Counted from the first letter of the stretch, positions 36,796 through 45,527 are shown. The stretch is DNA of 64,000 bases from CAWIVH01 sp963839475 (GCA_963839475.1 CAWIVH010000015.1:372001-436000), one strand, 5' to 3'. Notes: generated by a model not told the origin, from the sequence alone. Made by a program: numbers and translations.

Positions 36796-36882
36796 AAATG
36801 CATTCCCTCTAATTCAGATACCCGATATTAAGCCTCGGGATTGGATAGATACAAAGCTAATCAAGGTAGCATTCATGATTCA

Positions 36883-37269
36883 TCAAACACTCTTCAGCGC
36901 TGTTCTGCCTGGCACGTTCCCCGAGTGCCGGGGAGGAAGGTCCCGCGGAAACTCGTGCCGCTTTTCTCCCAAATGTCTGCCATGGTCACTCCACAAGAAT
37001 ACAATCGTTTTTTGCGCATGAAGGCCGGCTTCGAGAGCGTCCAGCACGCGCCCGGCGAGGTGGTCGATGTTCGGAGTCATCGCAAAAGGATTCCCGCCCA
37101 AGCAACCCGGCCAGGCATTGAGCTTGTCGAACGAGATGAATAGGACATTGGGCCGGTCGGCCGCAAAGCCATGCCTATGAAAGGAGGCTGGAATTCCGGA
37201 CGCAATAGCCGTTTGAGCGGTTTTCAGGAAGAATCGGCGTCTCCCGGTTTTGCGGGCCGGATTGAATGT
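36883..37269 (-). pseudogene. Sulfatase remnant with internal deletion and lost start codon
   Basis: The leftward frame encodes both ends of a formylglycine sulfatase (iduronate-2/choline-sulfatase type) fused together. It reads a twin-arginine-like RRRFFLKTA, then RPNVLFISFDKLNAWPGCLG and TPNIDHLA from the N-terminus, and then jumps to VLDALEAGLHAQKTIVFLW and SDHGRHLGEKRH from the far C-terminal part. The active-site CxPSR region and most of the core, some 250 residues, are missing; the junction is near 37051-37056. An AAGGAG site at 37278-37283 stands eight bases before ACA, where a start codon is expected, so the start also looks lost. The frame is open from the TGA of the ProRS-like gene. 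Confidence 0.8.
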
Positions 37270-37320
37270 CGCGGAGACTCCTTGATTCCAGTGGCGAATG
37301 TTGAATATCGATGGCGGCGT

Positions 37321-39048
37321 TCAGCCCTGGGTATGGCTGAGAGGGACGGGCTTATTCAGGCCGGCTGCAATGCGCATCTTGAGCATTGATCCCACTTCTT
37401 CCAGCGCTACCAGATCGATCCGTTTTTCATCACGGGAAAAAAGTTCAACCCGGCCTTCCGCAAGCTTTTGTGCGCCGACAACGATTCGATACGGGATCCC
37501 TATCAAGTCAGCATCTTTGAATTTTACTCCGGGCCTTTCGGGGCGATCGTCGAGCAAGACGTCGACACCGCATGCTTCCAGATCCGCATACAGTCTGTTC
37601 GCTGCGGCCGCTGTTTCATCCCTGTAGTTGACCGGAGTTATGATCACGCTGAAAGGGGCGATGGCAACAGGCCACACTATGCCGTCCTCATCGTGGTGCT
37701 GCTCCACGGCCGAAGCCAGGATTCGATCGAGCCCGATCACGCAGCAGCCTATTTGCACCGGGATCTGATTGCCGCTCGCATTCAAAACTACAGCACCCAA
37801 GCTGCCTGAATGCCGCGTCGCAGGTTTTGTTATGCGCCCGATTTCAGAGGCTTTGAGGAGGTCGAGCGGCTTTCCGCAGTCGAGGCAGATATCGCCCTCT
37901 TCGACGGTGCGGAGGTCGGCCCACGATGGGCTGAAGTGAACGCCGGGAGCAACTCCCTGCAAGTGATAGTCGGTACGGTTGGCTCCGCACGTCAGGTTCT
38001 CCCGACCCTGCAGCTCGAAATCGGCGTAAACGGGAATGGATGAAACGCCGACGGGTCCCAGGCTGCCCACCTCGGCCCCAAAAATCAACCGGATTTCCTC
38101 CGGCAGCGCCGGGCTGATCTCGGTGCTGTTCATGAGTGCCGCCAACTTGGCTTCGCTCAACTGGCGGTCCCCGCGAACCAGCAGCAGGCATGGCTTAGAA
38201 TCTGCGACATAGACCAGCGATTTGATCTGTCGGGCCGGGGGCACCCCCAGAAAATCCGCGATCTCCGCGATGGTTTTCCGCCCCGGCGTGTGAACCTCGA
38301 CCGGCCCTCGGTCCGCGGGAGGATCCGCTATTTTCTGAGGTGACGCTCCCGCTGTTTCCAGATCCGCAGCATAGCCGCACGCACAGGCGGCGACATCATG
38401 ATCGCCGCCCTTCAGGGGGATCATGAATTTAGGCACATGATTCTTCCCGGCCATGCCGCCGTTCACCGTCATCCATTTCAGACCGCAGCGGAACAGGATC
38501 CTGCAGCAGATTTCCTGGTAGGTCCTACAAGCGAAATCCAGGCCCGCCTCATCTACAGCGAACGAGCAGGAGCTGCAGGCGATGAACTGGCGAAGGCCGA
38601 GTAGACCTGATTTGGACGGGGTTTCGTCGCGGAAACCAGCCTGGATCTGGTACCAGGTCTGCGGGAGATCCTTGTAGGACCTCAACTCCCTCCGGGCGAG
38701 GTCCGCGAACAGCTCTTCAGCGTACGGATTAAGGTAGAGATCCCTTCCGGCACGGTCTTTGAGGCTGAAAATGCTATCGCCGGATCGATTGTTCGGAAGT
38801 GAGTCCGGCCCGGGGTCCGCCGGGTGCAGGGCCGGCAGGAGGAATTCCTGCGCGGCTGCGGCATTCATCTCGTCCCGCACAATCCTGCCGATTTTGGACA
38901 TGGCCCTCAATCCCAACGGCAGATAGGAACAGATCCCAGGCGCCATCTGGCGCACCAAACCACCGCGAATCAGCAACTTGTGGGACGCGAGTTCGGCATC
39001 TGCAGGCGCCTCGCGGAGTGTCGGGATAAAAGATCTGGACCAGCGCAT
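37321..39048 (-). CDS. proS: Prolyl-tRNA synthetase-like protein with altered catalytic pocket
   Basis: The 575-residue protein has the bacterial ProRS layout: class II catalytic domain, inserted editing domain (about residues 240-390), then anticodon-binding domain (about 455-575). The editing domain looks intact, with the key Lys in ARQIKSLVYVAD, GDRQLSEAKL and GANRTDYHL. In the catalytic domain the usual THEE reads YAEE (109-112), RPRFG reads PSKSG (144-148), MKDxYSF reads ACSSCSF (157-163), GGSxSHEF reads GKNHVPKF (201-208), GHIFxLGxKYSEA reads GRITKPATRHSGS, and GCYGIG reads GCCVIG. Motif 2 Arg (FRDE) and motif 3 Arg remain. A strong GGAGGAG ribosome site supports expression. It may be an editing or regulatory paralogue rather than an active synthetase; a true proS elsewhere would be expected. 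Confidence 0.8.
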   Translation of the reverse strand: MRWSRSFIPTLREAPADAELASHKLLIRGGLVRQMAPGICSYLPLGLRAMSKIGRIVRDEMNAAAAQEFLLPALHPADPGPDSLPNNRSGDSIFSLKDRAGRDLYLNPYAEELFADLARRELRSYKDLPQTWYQIQAGFRDETPSKSGLLGLRQFIACSSCSFAVDEAGLDFACRTYQEICCRILFRCGLKWMTVNGGMAGKNHVPKFMIPLKGGDHDVAACACGYAADLETAGASPQKIADPPADRGPVEVHTPGRKTIAEIADFLGVPPARQIKSLVYVADSKPCLLLVRGDRQLSEAKLAALMNSTEISPALPEEIRLIFGAEVGSLGPVGVSSIPVYADFELQGRENLTCGANRTDYHLQGVAPGVHFSPSWADLRTVEEGDICLDCGKPLDLLKASEIGRITKPATRHSGSLGAVVLNASGNQIPVQIGCCVIGLDRILASAVEQHHDEDGIVWPVAIAPFSVIITPVNYRDETAAAANRLYADLEACGVDVLLDDRPERPGVKFKDADLIGIPYRIVVGAQKLAEGRVELFSRDEKRIDLVALEEVGSMLKMRIAAGLNKPVPLSHTQG

Positions 39049-39089
39049 GTAGGCTCCTCCGGTTTTTTGCGCGTATCTATGATTCAGTC

Positions 39090-39118
39090 ATTTTTGGGGC
39101 GCCTTGAAGTCCAGTCAA
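39090..39118 (-). promoter_or_regulatory. Candidate sigma-70 promoter for the ProRS-like gene
   Basis: Read leftward, TTGACT and AAAAAT are separated by 17 bases and lie 42 bases or more upstream of the start codon. The -10 matches consensus at four of six positions, so this is tentative. Confidence 0.35.
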
Positions 39119-39192
39119 GCACAAACGATCCGGCGGCTGCCTGCTTCGGATTGGTCTTTGAAGGCCTCCGGCGCTGAGGTAGACTGAAATCC

Positions 39193-40962
39193 ATGAAGAT
39201 CGCACTGGGAAGTGATCACGCCGGCTTCGCGCACAAGGAAGCGCTGAAGCAAGTTCTGGCGGAAGCGGGCGTGGAGGTGGAGGATTGCGGAACAGATTCG
39301 CCCGCCAGGGTAGATTACCCTGATTTTGCGGAAAAGGTGGCGGTAGCGGTGCGCGATCACAGGGCAGACCGCGGTGTGCTCGTCTGTGGCACCGGGATAG
39401 GGGTGTGTATCGCGGCCAACAAGATCCACGGAATCCGGGCCGCCTCTCCTTGGAGCATCGAGACGGCGCGTCTCAGCCGCGAGCATAACGACGCCAACGT
39501 CCTCTGCCTTTCGGGACGCCACATCGACTTGGAACTGGCGACGGCGATGCTGAAAACCTGGCTGACGACTTCCTTTGAAGGGGGCCGGCACCAGCTCCGG
39601 ATCGATAAAATATCCGCAATGGAGAAAGAGTCATTATCGGAATCCAGGGATCAGGCTATGTTGCCGCCAGGTCCTGTCTCTGAAGGTGGAAAAGCTATGA
39701 ACGACGCCATCCATAAAGTTGACCCCGAAATTGCGCAGGCTATCTACGACGAAACCCGCAGGCAAAATGAAACACTCGAACTGATTGCGTCCGAGAATTT
39801 TGTCAGCGAAGCGGTCCTCCAGGCTGCAGGATCGGTTTTCACGAACAAATATGCTGAAGGGTACCCCGGCAAGCGCTATTACGGGGGATGCGAGTTTGTC
39901 GACCGTGTGGAGACACTGGTTCGAGAGCGGGCCAAAAAGCTTTTCGGAGCCGAACATGTCAATGCCCAGCCTCATTCCGGAACGCAGGCGAATGTGGCGG
40001 TTTATATGTCCGTCTGCAAGCCCGGCGACACCATTCTTGGCATGAGCCTGGCCCACGGGGGACATTTGACACACGGTCACCCCCTCAATTTTTCCGGAAA
40101 AATGTACAAGGTGGTTTCCTATGGCGTGCGCCAGGATACGGAGACTATCGACTACGACGCCCTCGCCCAGGTAGCCGCGGAGACCCGGCCCACCCTGATT
40201 ATATGCGGAGCGAGCGCCTATCCCCGCGTGCTGGATTTCCAGCGGATTGCAGAGATCGCCCGCTCGGTTGGGGCTTATTGCATGGCGGATATCGCGCACA
40301 TCGCCGGGTTGGTTGCGGCCGGATTGCATCCCAGCCCCTTTCCGCACATGGACTTTGTCACAACCACCACCCACAAAACGCTGCGCGGGCCTCGTGGCGG
40401 CCTGATCATGTGTCGCGAAGGCCTCGCTAAGGAATTGGACAAAGCCGTTTTCCCCGGGATTCAAGGGGGGCCTCTCGTCCACATCATCGCGGCCAAGGCG
40501 GTCTGCCTGCTGGAGGCGCTGCAGCCCTCTTTCCTTGCCTACCAGCGCCAAATCGTTGCAAACGCAGCCTGCCTCGCCGAGACAATAGCCGCCGAAGGAT
40601 TCCGGCTGGTATCCGGCGGCACCGATAACCACCTGATGCTGGTGGATGTCTTCGACAAGGGTATCACCGGCAAAGAAGCGGAACAGGCTCTCGAAAGATC
40701 GAATATCACGGTGAACAAGAACACGATCCCGTTCGACAAGAATTCCCCCATGGTGGCAAGCGGAATCCGGGTCGGCACTCCGGCGGTTACCAGCCGGGGC
40801 ATGAAGGAAGCAGAGATGAAAATAATAGGATCCCTGATCGCGGAAGTTCTGAAATCTCCATCCGACGCTGCTGTGCATGCCAGGGTCCGCAAAGCCGTAC
40901 TCGAGTTGACAGGCGGGTTTCCACTCTACCCTGCTCGCCTGGCGGTCGCCCCCGTTCAATAA
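39193..40962 (+). CDS. RpiB-GlyA fusion: ribose-5-phosphate isomerase B and serine hydroxymethyltransferase
   Basis: A single 589-codon frame encodes two complete enzymes. Residues 1-140 are RpiB (interconverts ribose-5-P and ribulose-5-P): GSDHAG, VCGTGIG with the catalytic Cys, REHNDANVL with the catalytic His, EGGRHQLRI with the phosphate-binding Arg. A linker of about 28 residues follows. From residue 169 comes SHMT (serine plus THF to glycine plus methylene-THF): LELIASENFVS, YAEGYPGKRYYGG, HSGTQAN, PLP-lysine in TTTTHKTLRGPRGG. An internal ATG at 39697 has GAAGGTGG seven to eight bases upstream, so separate GlyA could also be made by internal initiation. The two genes are neighbours in many bacteria; here no stop separates them. 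Confidence 0.9.
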   Translation: MKIALGSDHAGFAHKEALKQVLAEAGVEVEDCGTDSPARVDYPDFAEKVAVAVRDHRADRGVLVCGTGIGVCIAANKIHGIRAASPWSIETARLSREHNDANVLCLSGRHIDLELATAMLKTWLTTSFEGGRHQLRIDKISAMEKESLSESRDQAMLPPGPVSEGGKAMNDAIHKVDPEIAQAIYDETRRQNETLELIASENFVSEAVLQAAGSVFTNKYAEGYPGKRYYGGCEFVDRVETLVRERAKKLFGAEHVNAQPHSGTQANVAVYMSVCKPGDTILGMSLAHGGHLTHGHPLNFSGKMYKVVSYGVRQDTETIDYDALAQVAAETRPTLIICGASAYPRVLDFQRIAEIARSVGAYCMADIAHIAGLVAAGLHPSPFPHMDFVTTTTHKTLRGPRGGLIMCREGLAKELDKAVFPGIQGGPLVHIIAAKAVCLLEALQPSFLAYQRQIVANAACLAETIAAEGFRLVSGGTDNHLMLVDVFDKGITGKEAEQALERSNITVNKNTIPFDKNSPMVASGIRVGTPAVTSRGMKEAEMKIIGSLIAEVLKSPSDAAVHARVRKAVLELTGGFPLYPARLAVAPVQ

Positions 40963-41068
40963 CAGGGAAGGGTACAAGCCGGCAGCCGGCATGGATTAGA
41001 TAATCAGACCAGGCAGCAAATGAACATCCGGCTTCCAGTCGCGGCCGAGATCTGCAATCCCGAATCCG

Positions 41069-43012
41069 ATGATGAACAAGACCGATTTGTCCGATATGCT
41101 CGGCCCGGATGGGCCGATTGCCCGGTGCCATCCCAATTATGAGTTCAGGCCGGGCCAGCTGCAAATGGCCGAAGCCGTCGCCGAAGCGATCAGAAACCGC
41201 CACCATCTATGTGTCGAAGCCGGGACAGGTACCGGCAAGACGCTGGCCTATCTCCTGCCCGGCATTTATTCGGGCAAGCGGATCGTTATTTCAACCGGCA
41301 CGAAAAATCTTCAGGAGCAGCTTTTTTTCAAGGATATCCCCTTCCTGGAAAAAGCGCTGAACCGGAAACTCTCAGCCTGCTACCTCAAAGGCAGAAGCAA
41401 CTATCTCTGCCTCAAGAGGCTGAACGAAATCGATAGCCAGGGCTACCTCTTCACTCCCTATGACGGCGGATATCTCAAATCGATCCGGGCCTGGGCCAGG
41501 AAAACTGAAACCGGGGACAAAACCGAGCTCAAAGAACTTCCGGAAGATATGGTGCTTTGGCACCACCTGGATGCCCGTCGCGAAATCTGCACCGGCCAGA
41601 AGTGCCGTGACTTCGACTCGTGCTTTGTCACAAAGGTCAGGCAGCGGGCGATGGAATCCGACATTGTCATCGTCAATCACCACCTTTTTTTTGCCGACCT
41701 GGCATTGCGCCAGGGCGATTTCGGAGCGGTGCTGCCCGATTATTCGGTGGCCATATTCGACGAGGCTCACGACCTCGAAGAGGTGGTCACGCAATATTTC
41801 GGGATTATGGTGAGCAGCTACAGGCTCGAGGAACTCGTGCGGGATGCGGAAAAAGCTCTCGGCGAGTCGGGGGCGCCATCCGACTTCCTCGAGGCGCAGC
41901 TGGCCAAATTGTCCAAATGCGCCAACGAGTTTTTCGGGAAATTCCGCCACAAGGAAGGGCGTTTCTCCCTGCACGAATTGGGGAACGGCCTCGCCGTACG
42001 TCGCGGGCCGCGTAACGAAGATACACTGAGCGATGCCTACAGCGCCCTGGTTTCCCAGCTCACCATGGCTCAATCGGGCCTGGAGGGACTTGCCAACCAG
42101 TCCGATTCCATTGAATCCGCGATCCGCCGCGCTACCGAAATCCGTGATGAGCTGGCTGCCATCCTGGAATCGGGATCCAAAGAAAGCGTTTACTGGTACG
42201 AGAGCCGGGGCCGAGGGATTTTTCTTTGGGCATCCCCGATTCATGTGTCGTCGATCCTGAAGAACCGTTTGTTCGAACAGGTGGAGACCGTTATTCTTAC
42301 CTCGGCCACCCTGTCGACGGGCGGGGATTTTTCCTTCATTCGCTCTCGTCTCGGGTTGATGCAAACCGAGGAATTGCTGCTCGGCTCTCACTTTGATTTC
42401 GCGTGCCAGGCGATTTTTTATATCCCCAGGGATATACCCGAACCGCGTGAAGAAGGTTGGGTTCGCCGTGCTTGTCTCGAACTCGAGAAGATTCTCGAAG
42501 CCAGCCAGGGACGGGCATTTGTTCTTTTCACCAGCTATGCGCAGATGCAGCAGGTACACCGCACCCTGCAGGGGCGCCTTGCATTCCCCATGCTTCTGCA
42601 GGGGGAAATGAGCAAAGCGGGGCTTCTGGAGGCTTTCCGTTCTACCCCGAATGCGGTTCTTTTTGCGACGAGCAGCTTCTGGCAGGGGGTCGACGTCCAA
42701 GGGGAGCAACTGAGCTGCGTTGTCATAGACAAGCTTCCGTTTTCGGTGCCCAGCGATCCGGTCGTGGCTGCGAGAATCCGTCATCTCAATGATTCCGGGG
42801 GGAATGCATTTTACGAATACCAGATCCCCGAAGCGGTGATACTGCTCAAACAGGGATTTGGACGGCTTATACGGAGCAGTTCCGATCGGGGAATATTGGC
42901 TTTGCTCGACAAGCGGGTGATCACCAAGAGCTACGGCAGGACCTTTCTAGACAGCCTTCCCCCGGCCCCGGTGACCCATCGGATGGAGGATCTGAGAAAC
43001 TTTCTTGCTTAG
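41069..43012 (+). CDS. DinG/YoaA-type iron-sulfur DNA helicase
   Basis: This 647-residue superfamily 2 helicase of the XPD/DinG branch unwinds DNA 5'-3' using ATP. Walker A is EAGTGTGKTLAY (about 50-61); four cysteines for the 4Fe-4S cluster are C114, C174, C179 and C185 (NYLC, REICTGQKC, FDSC); the DEAH box is IFDEAHDLEE (about 230). Later motifs are TSATLSTGGDF, FVLFTSYAQM, SFWQGVDVQGEQL and QGFGRLIRSSSDRG. Such helicases resolve R-loops and repair intermediates. The N-terminus lacks an exonuclease domain, so it is closer to YoaA than to Gram-positive DinG. The start is at tandem ATG codons with no clear ribosome site. Confidence 0.88.
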   Translation: MMNKTDLSDMLGPDGPIARCHPNYEFRPGQLQMAEAVAEAIRNRHHLCVEAGTGTGKTLAYLLPGIYSGKRIVISTGTKNLQEQLFFKDIPFLEKALNRKLSACYLKGRSNYLCLKRLNEIDSQGYLFTPYDGGYLKSIRAWARKTETGDKTELKELPEDMVLWHHLDARREICTGQKCRDFDSCFVTKVRQRAMESDIVIVNHHLFFADLALRQGDFGAVLPDYSVAIFDEAHDLEEVVTQYFGIMVSSYRLEELVRDAEKALGESGAPSDFLEAQLAKLSKCANEFFGKFRHKEGRFSLHELGNGLAVRRGPRNEDTLSDAYSALVSQLTMAQSGLEGLANQSDSIESAIRRATEIRDELAAILESGSKESVYWYESRGRGIFLWASPIHVSSILKNRLFEQVETVILTSATLSTGGDFSFIRSRLGLMQTEELLLGSHFDFACQAIFYIPRDIPEPREEGWVRRACLELEKILEASQGRAFVLFTSYAQMQQVHRTLQGRLAFPMLLQGEMSKAGLLEAFRSTPNAVLFATSSFWQGVDVQGEQLSCVVIDKLPFSVPSDPVVAARIRHLNDSGGNAFYEYQIPEAVILLKQGFGRLIRSSSDRGILALLDKRVITKSYGRTFLDSLPPAPVTHRMEDLRNFLA

Positions 43013-43049
43013 ACCGCATCTTTCCCATAGGAAGAGAGTTGAGCGTTTG

Positions 43050-43079
43050 TTGACACGCTGTCCAATACGGACTTAAAAT
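43050..43079 (+). promoter_or_regulatory. Candidate sigma-70 promoter, distal copy
   Basis: TTGACA (43050-43055) and TAAAAT (43074-43079) are separated by 18 bases, upstream of the secreted TPR gene. The match is good at both boxes. Confidence 0.55.
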
Positions 43080-43085
43080 GCGATT

Positions 43086-43114
43086 TTGACATCGTAGATC
43101 TATCGTTTTATAAG
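43086..43114 (+). promoter_or_regulatory. Candidate sigma-70 promoter, proximal copy
   Basis: TTGACA (43086-43091) and TATAAG (43109-43114) are separated by 17 bases. Transcription would start near 43121, leaving a very short leader that still holds AGGAGG (43126-43131) before the ATG at 43136. Together with the distal copy it would give strong expression. Confidence 0.6.
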
Positions 43115-43135
43115 TAGCGTCAGTTAGGAGGCGAA

Positions 43136-44197
43136 ATGGTTAATCCGAGTAGAAAATATGTTCTTATCACGCTGTCCCTCGCCTTGGCTTTTGCCCTAGT
43201 GGTTCCAGCCATGGCTCAAAACAGGATCATCAAGGGAAAGGTCACGAACGACAAGGGCGAGCCGGTGACTGGTGCCGAGATCAAGATTGTCGGGACCGAC
43301 GTCAAGCGCGAGTACAGTGTCAAGTCCGACAAAAAAGGTGAATTTTTCTATATGGGGCTGCCTTTCGGGCAATACCGCGTCGTTGTCCGCGCAGCAGGAT
43401 ATCAGCCCGATTTTGTCCAGGGAGTGCAGCCCAGCATTTCCGAAGAACGGGAAGTCAACTTTAAACTGAATCCGGGGGCGGACCGTAAGCTGCCGTTCGA
43501 GATGACTGCACAGGAGCTGGAAAAGGCGAAGGCGGAATCGCAGAAAGCCGAAAAGCAGAAACAGTCATCAGCCGAAGTGAAGGCGGCTTTTGACGCCGGA
43601 CTCGCTCTCGCGGGTCAGGGCAAATACGAGGAAGCTCTCGTCGAATACAAGAAGGCGCTTGAAAAAGACCAGGATCAGCCCTACGTCCAGGCCAACATGG
43701 CCGATACGCTTTCAAAGCTGAATAAGAACGAAGAAGCGTTGGCAGCCTATGAGAAGGCAATTGCCTTGAAGCCGGATGATGCCGCCATGTACACCAATAT
43801 GGGCGTGCTCCTTGGCAAGATGGGCAAGACCGCCGAATCTCAGGAGGCTTTCAAGAAGGCGGCTTCGGTGAATCCGGGAGCTGCCGGTCAGAACTTCTAC
43901 AATCTTGGCGCTACGCTGGTCAACGCCGGCAAGGCCAGTGAAGCCGTGGAAGCGTTCAAACAGGCCATCGCCGCCGACCCGAACTTCGCCGAGGCCTATT
44001 TCCAGCTGGGTATCTGCATGTCAGGCAACCAAAATACCATTCCTGAAGCCGTCAAAGCGCTCCAGAAATACATAGAAATCGGTCAGAAACCCGATCAGGT
44101 GGAAGTGGCCAAACAGCTGATTCAGGCTCTGGGCGCACAGCCGGGTGAAAAAGGGTTCAAAGCGGACAAGAAGGACGACAAAAAGAAGAAACCCTAA
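43136..44197 (+). CDS. Secreted TPR protein with carboxypeptidase-regulatory-like domain
   Basis: The 353-residue protein starts with a signal peptide (SLALAFALVVPAMAQ). Residues 30-115 form a carboxypeptidase-regulatory-like beta domain (IKGKVTNDKGEPVTGAEIKI, GEFFYMGLPFGQYRVVV). A Lys/Glu/Gln-rich helix (about 125-150) leads to about four TPR repeats (GKYEEALVEYKKALEKD, NEEALAAYEKAIALKPDD, GKTAESQEAFKKAASVNP, GKASEAVEAFKQAIAADP). It ends with a Lys-rich tail. TPR arrays bind proteins, so an envelope scaffold role is likely. It has strong start signals, two promoter-like sites and a clear terminator, and so is probably a highly expressed single-gene unit. Confidence 0.85.
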   Translation: MVNPSRKYVLITLSLALAFALVVPAMAQNRIIKGKVTNDKGEPVTGAEIKIVGTDVKREYSVKSDKKGEFFYMGLPFGQYRVVVRAAGYQPDFVQGVQPSISEEREVNFKLNPGADRKLPFEMTAQELEKAKAESQKAEKQKQSSAEVKAAFDAGLALAGQGKYEEALVEYKKALEKDQDQPYVQANMADTLSKLNKNEEALAAYEKAIALKPDDAAMYTNMGVLLGKMGKTAESQEAFKKAASVNPGAAGQNFYNLGATLVNAGKASEAVEAFKQAIAADPNFAEAYFQLGICMSGNQNTIPEAVKALQKYIEIGQKPDQVEVAKQLIQALGAQPGEKGFKADKKDDKKKKP

Positions 44198-44226
44198 AGC
44201 AACGACGCATAGTTGTCCCATGCAGA

Positions 44227-44258
44227 ACGGGGCGCCAACCGGCGCCCCGTTTCATTTT
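44227..44258 (+). terminator. Intrinsic terminator after the TPR gene
   Basis: A ten-base perfect stem (ACGGGGCGCC / GGCGCCCCGT) with an AACC tetraloop is followed by TTCATTTT, 30 bases after the stop codon. Confidence 0.85.
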
Positions 44259-44363
44259 GGGGTTCATCGATGATAAGAAGCCGATGATAGAAGACGGGGA
44301 AATGCAATTGCCGGGATGGGAATCCGCTTCCGAGTTTTGCGATTCAAACCCGAATACTGGCTG

Positions 44364-45086
44364 TTACCCGTGTCGTTCCGACGAGAAGAGGCATTCCGCC
44401 CGCCGGCAGCCGACATCGGCCAGGCTTTCCAGGGCCGATAATGCAGACTCGGCTACAGCCTTATCAGGACTTGTGGTGAGCTCGTAAATGCATTCTATTG
44501 TAGAAGCTGCAATTTCGTTGGGCCGGTGCCAATAAGCCACGGATAATTCGGAAATCCCCAGGCACTGAAGCTCCGGATCCCGATGTGCGGTCAATTCCAG
44601 CAACGCCCGGATGGATCGTTCCCCACCCTGCTGGGCGATGGTTCCAAGCGATTCCACGATCCAATGCGCGATTTTTCGGCTTCTTTTGCCTTCCCCCGGT
44701 TTTTTCAGCATTGGCATGAAAAACTCAACGGCTGCGTCGTCGCCGATAACCCCAATGGCTTCGATGATGGCAAGCTGCAGCTCTTCGGCAGTGGATCCTT
44801 TGAGTTTCTGGGCTTCCTTAAACGCTTTTTTGAGCGGCTCCAGAAACTCCCGGTTGCCCATGGCGCCCATGGAGTAAGCGGCAAACTCGCGGCGTTTTAC
44901 TTCCTTGTGACGCAGGATCGCCAGCAGCGGTTCACAAAAGCGCCGGTCGCGCAAAACCCCTATCCTGGGAATGATTTCAAAGCAATCCTCGAGGCTTCCC
45001 GCCTGCATGATGGAAAGGCATTCCTGAATCGTTTCCTCTGCGAACCGGGAGGGTTTTTTCCGGAAGTTCTTTTTCGAATCAGCCAC
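44364..45086 (-). CDS. HEAT-repeat protein
   Basis: This is a 240-residue soluble all-helical protein with repeated HEAT-like units: RDRRFCEPLLAILRHKEVK, RREFAAYSMGAMGNREFLEPL, LQLAIIEAIGVIGDDAAVEF and VAESALSALESLADVGCRRA. HEAT/PBS-lyase repeats serve as protein-binding scaffolds. The start lies after a Lys-rich N-terminus (MADSKKNFRKKPSRF). It is the last gene of a leftward run from the aldolase at 48181, with a gap of about 160 bases to the preceding gene. No specific role can be given. Confidence 0.75.
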   Translation of the reverse strand: MADSKKNFRKKPSRFAEETIQECLSIMQAGSLEDCFEIIPRIGVLRDRRFCEPLLAILRHKEVKRREFAAYSMGAMGNREFLEPLKKAFKEAQKLKGSTAEELQLAIIEAIGVIGDDAAVEFFMPMLKKPGEGKRSRKIAHWIVESLGTIAQQGGERSIRALLELTAHRDPELQCLGISELSVAYWHRPNEIAASTIECIYELTTSPDKAVAESALSALESLADVGCRRAECLFSSERHG

Positions 45087-45247
45087 TTTGATAATGCCTC
45101 AGCCTTGGGCTTTCTGCCTATCAGGAAACCAGGGGCTTTATTATATGTCCACGTTAGTTGTTTAAACCAGTGGATATTCGGTTTGGGGTTGTGTCTGCTT
45201 ACGTTCGCAACTTCATCCACCATTGCCTGCGCTGCCCGTTGCCGCCT

Positions 45248-45517
45248 TCAAACCGGGTTGGATGTGTACTTGTTGCGGCATTCCTGGGAGCAGAAATACT
45301 GAGTTCCATCCTTCGCCGAAATCTGAATGGCGAGCCGGGAGTCCAGGTACATCCCGCAAACCGGATCTTTTACCATCCGGTTGCTTTCCTGAGGCTTAGA
45401 GGTTCCGGCTGCAGGACCTGCGGCCCTCCGGTGCCCCCCCATCAAAAGTCCGAGGAAGCGCTGCACGATCCACAGGGCCGAAAAGAACAGCAAGATTCTG
45501 ATCAGAAATGAATACAT
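45248..45517 (-). CDS. Small membrane-anchored YHS-type metal-binding protein
   Basis: The 89-residue protein begins with a membrane helix (FLIRILLFFSALWIVQRFLGLL) and ends with a YHS-like motif: VKDPVCGMYLD followed by QYFCSQECRNKY. The three cysteines and nearby residues could bind a metal such as copper. Similar domains occur in copper-handling proteins and in the PP0621 family. It lies ten bases after the TPR gene on the same strand. Confidence 0.75.
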   Translation of the reverse strand: MYSFLIRILLFFSALWIVQRFLGLLMGGHRRAAGPAAGTSKPQESNRMVKDPVCGMYLDSRLAIQISAKDGTQYFCSQECRNKYTSNPV

Positions 45518-45527
45518 ATCCGGGCCG

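Noticed and set aside
39634..40992. 452-codon leftward open frame
   Set aside because: It is antisense to the GlyA part of the fusion, whose PLP site is certain.
41372..42784. 470-codon leftward open frame
   Set aside because: It is antisense to the DinG-type helicase, whose motifs are complete.
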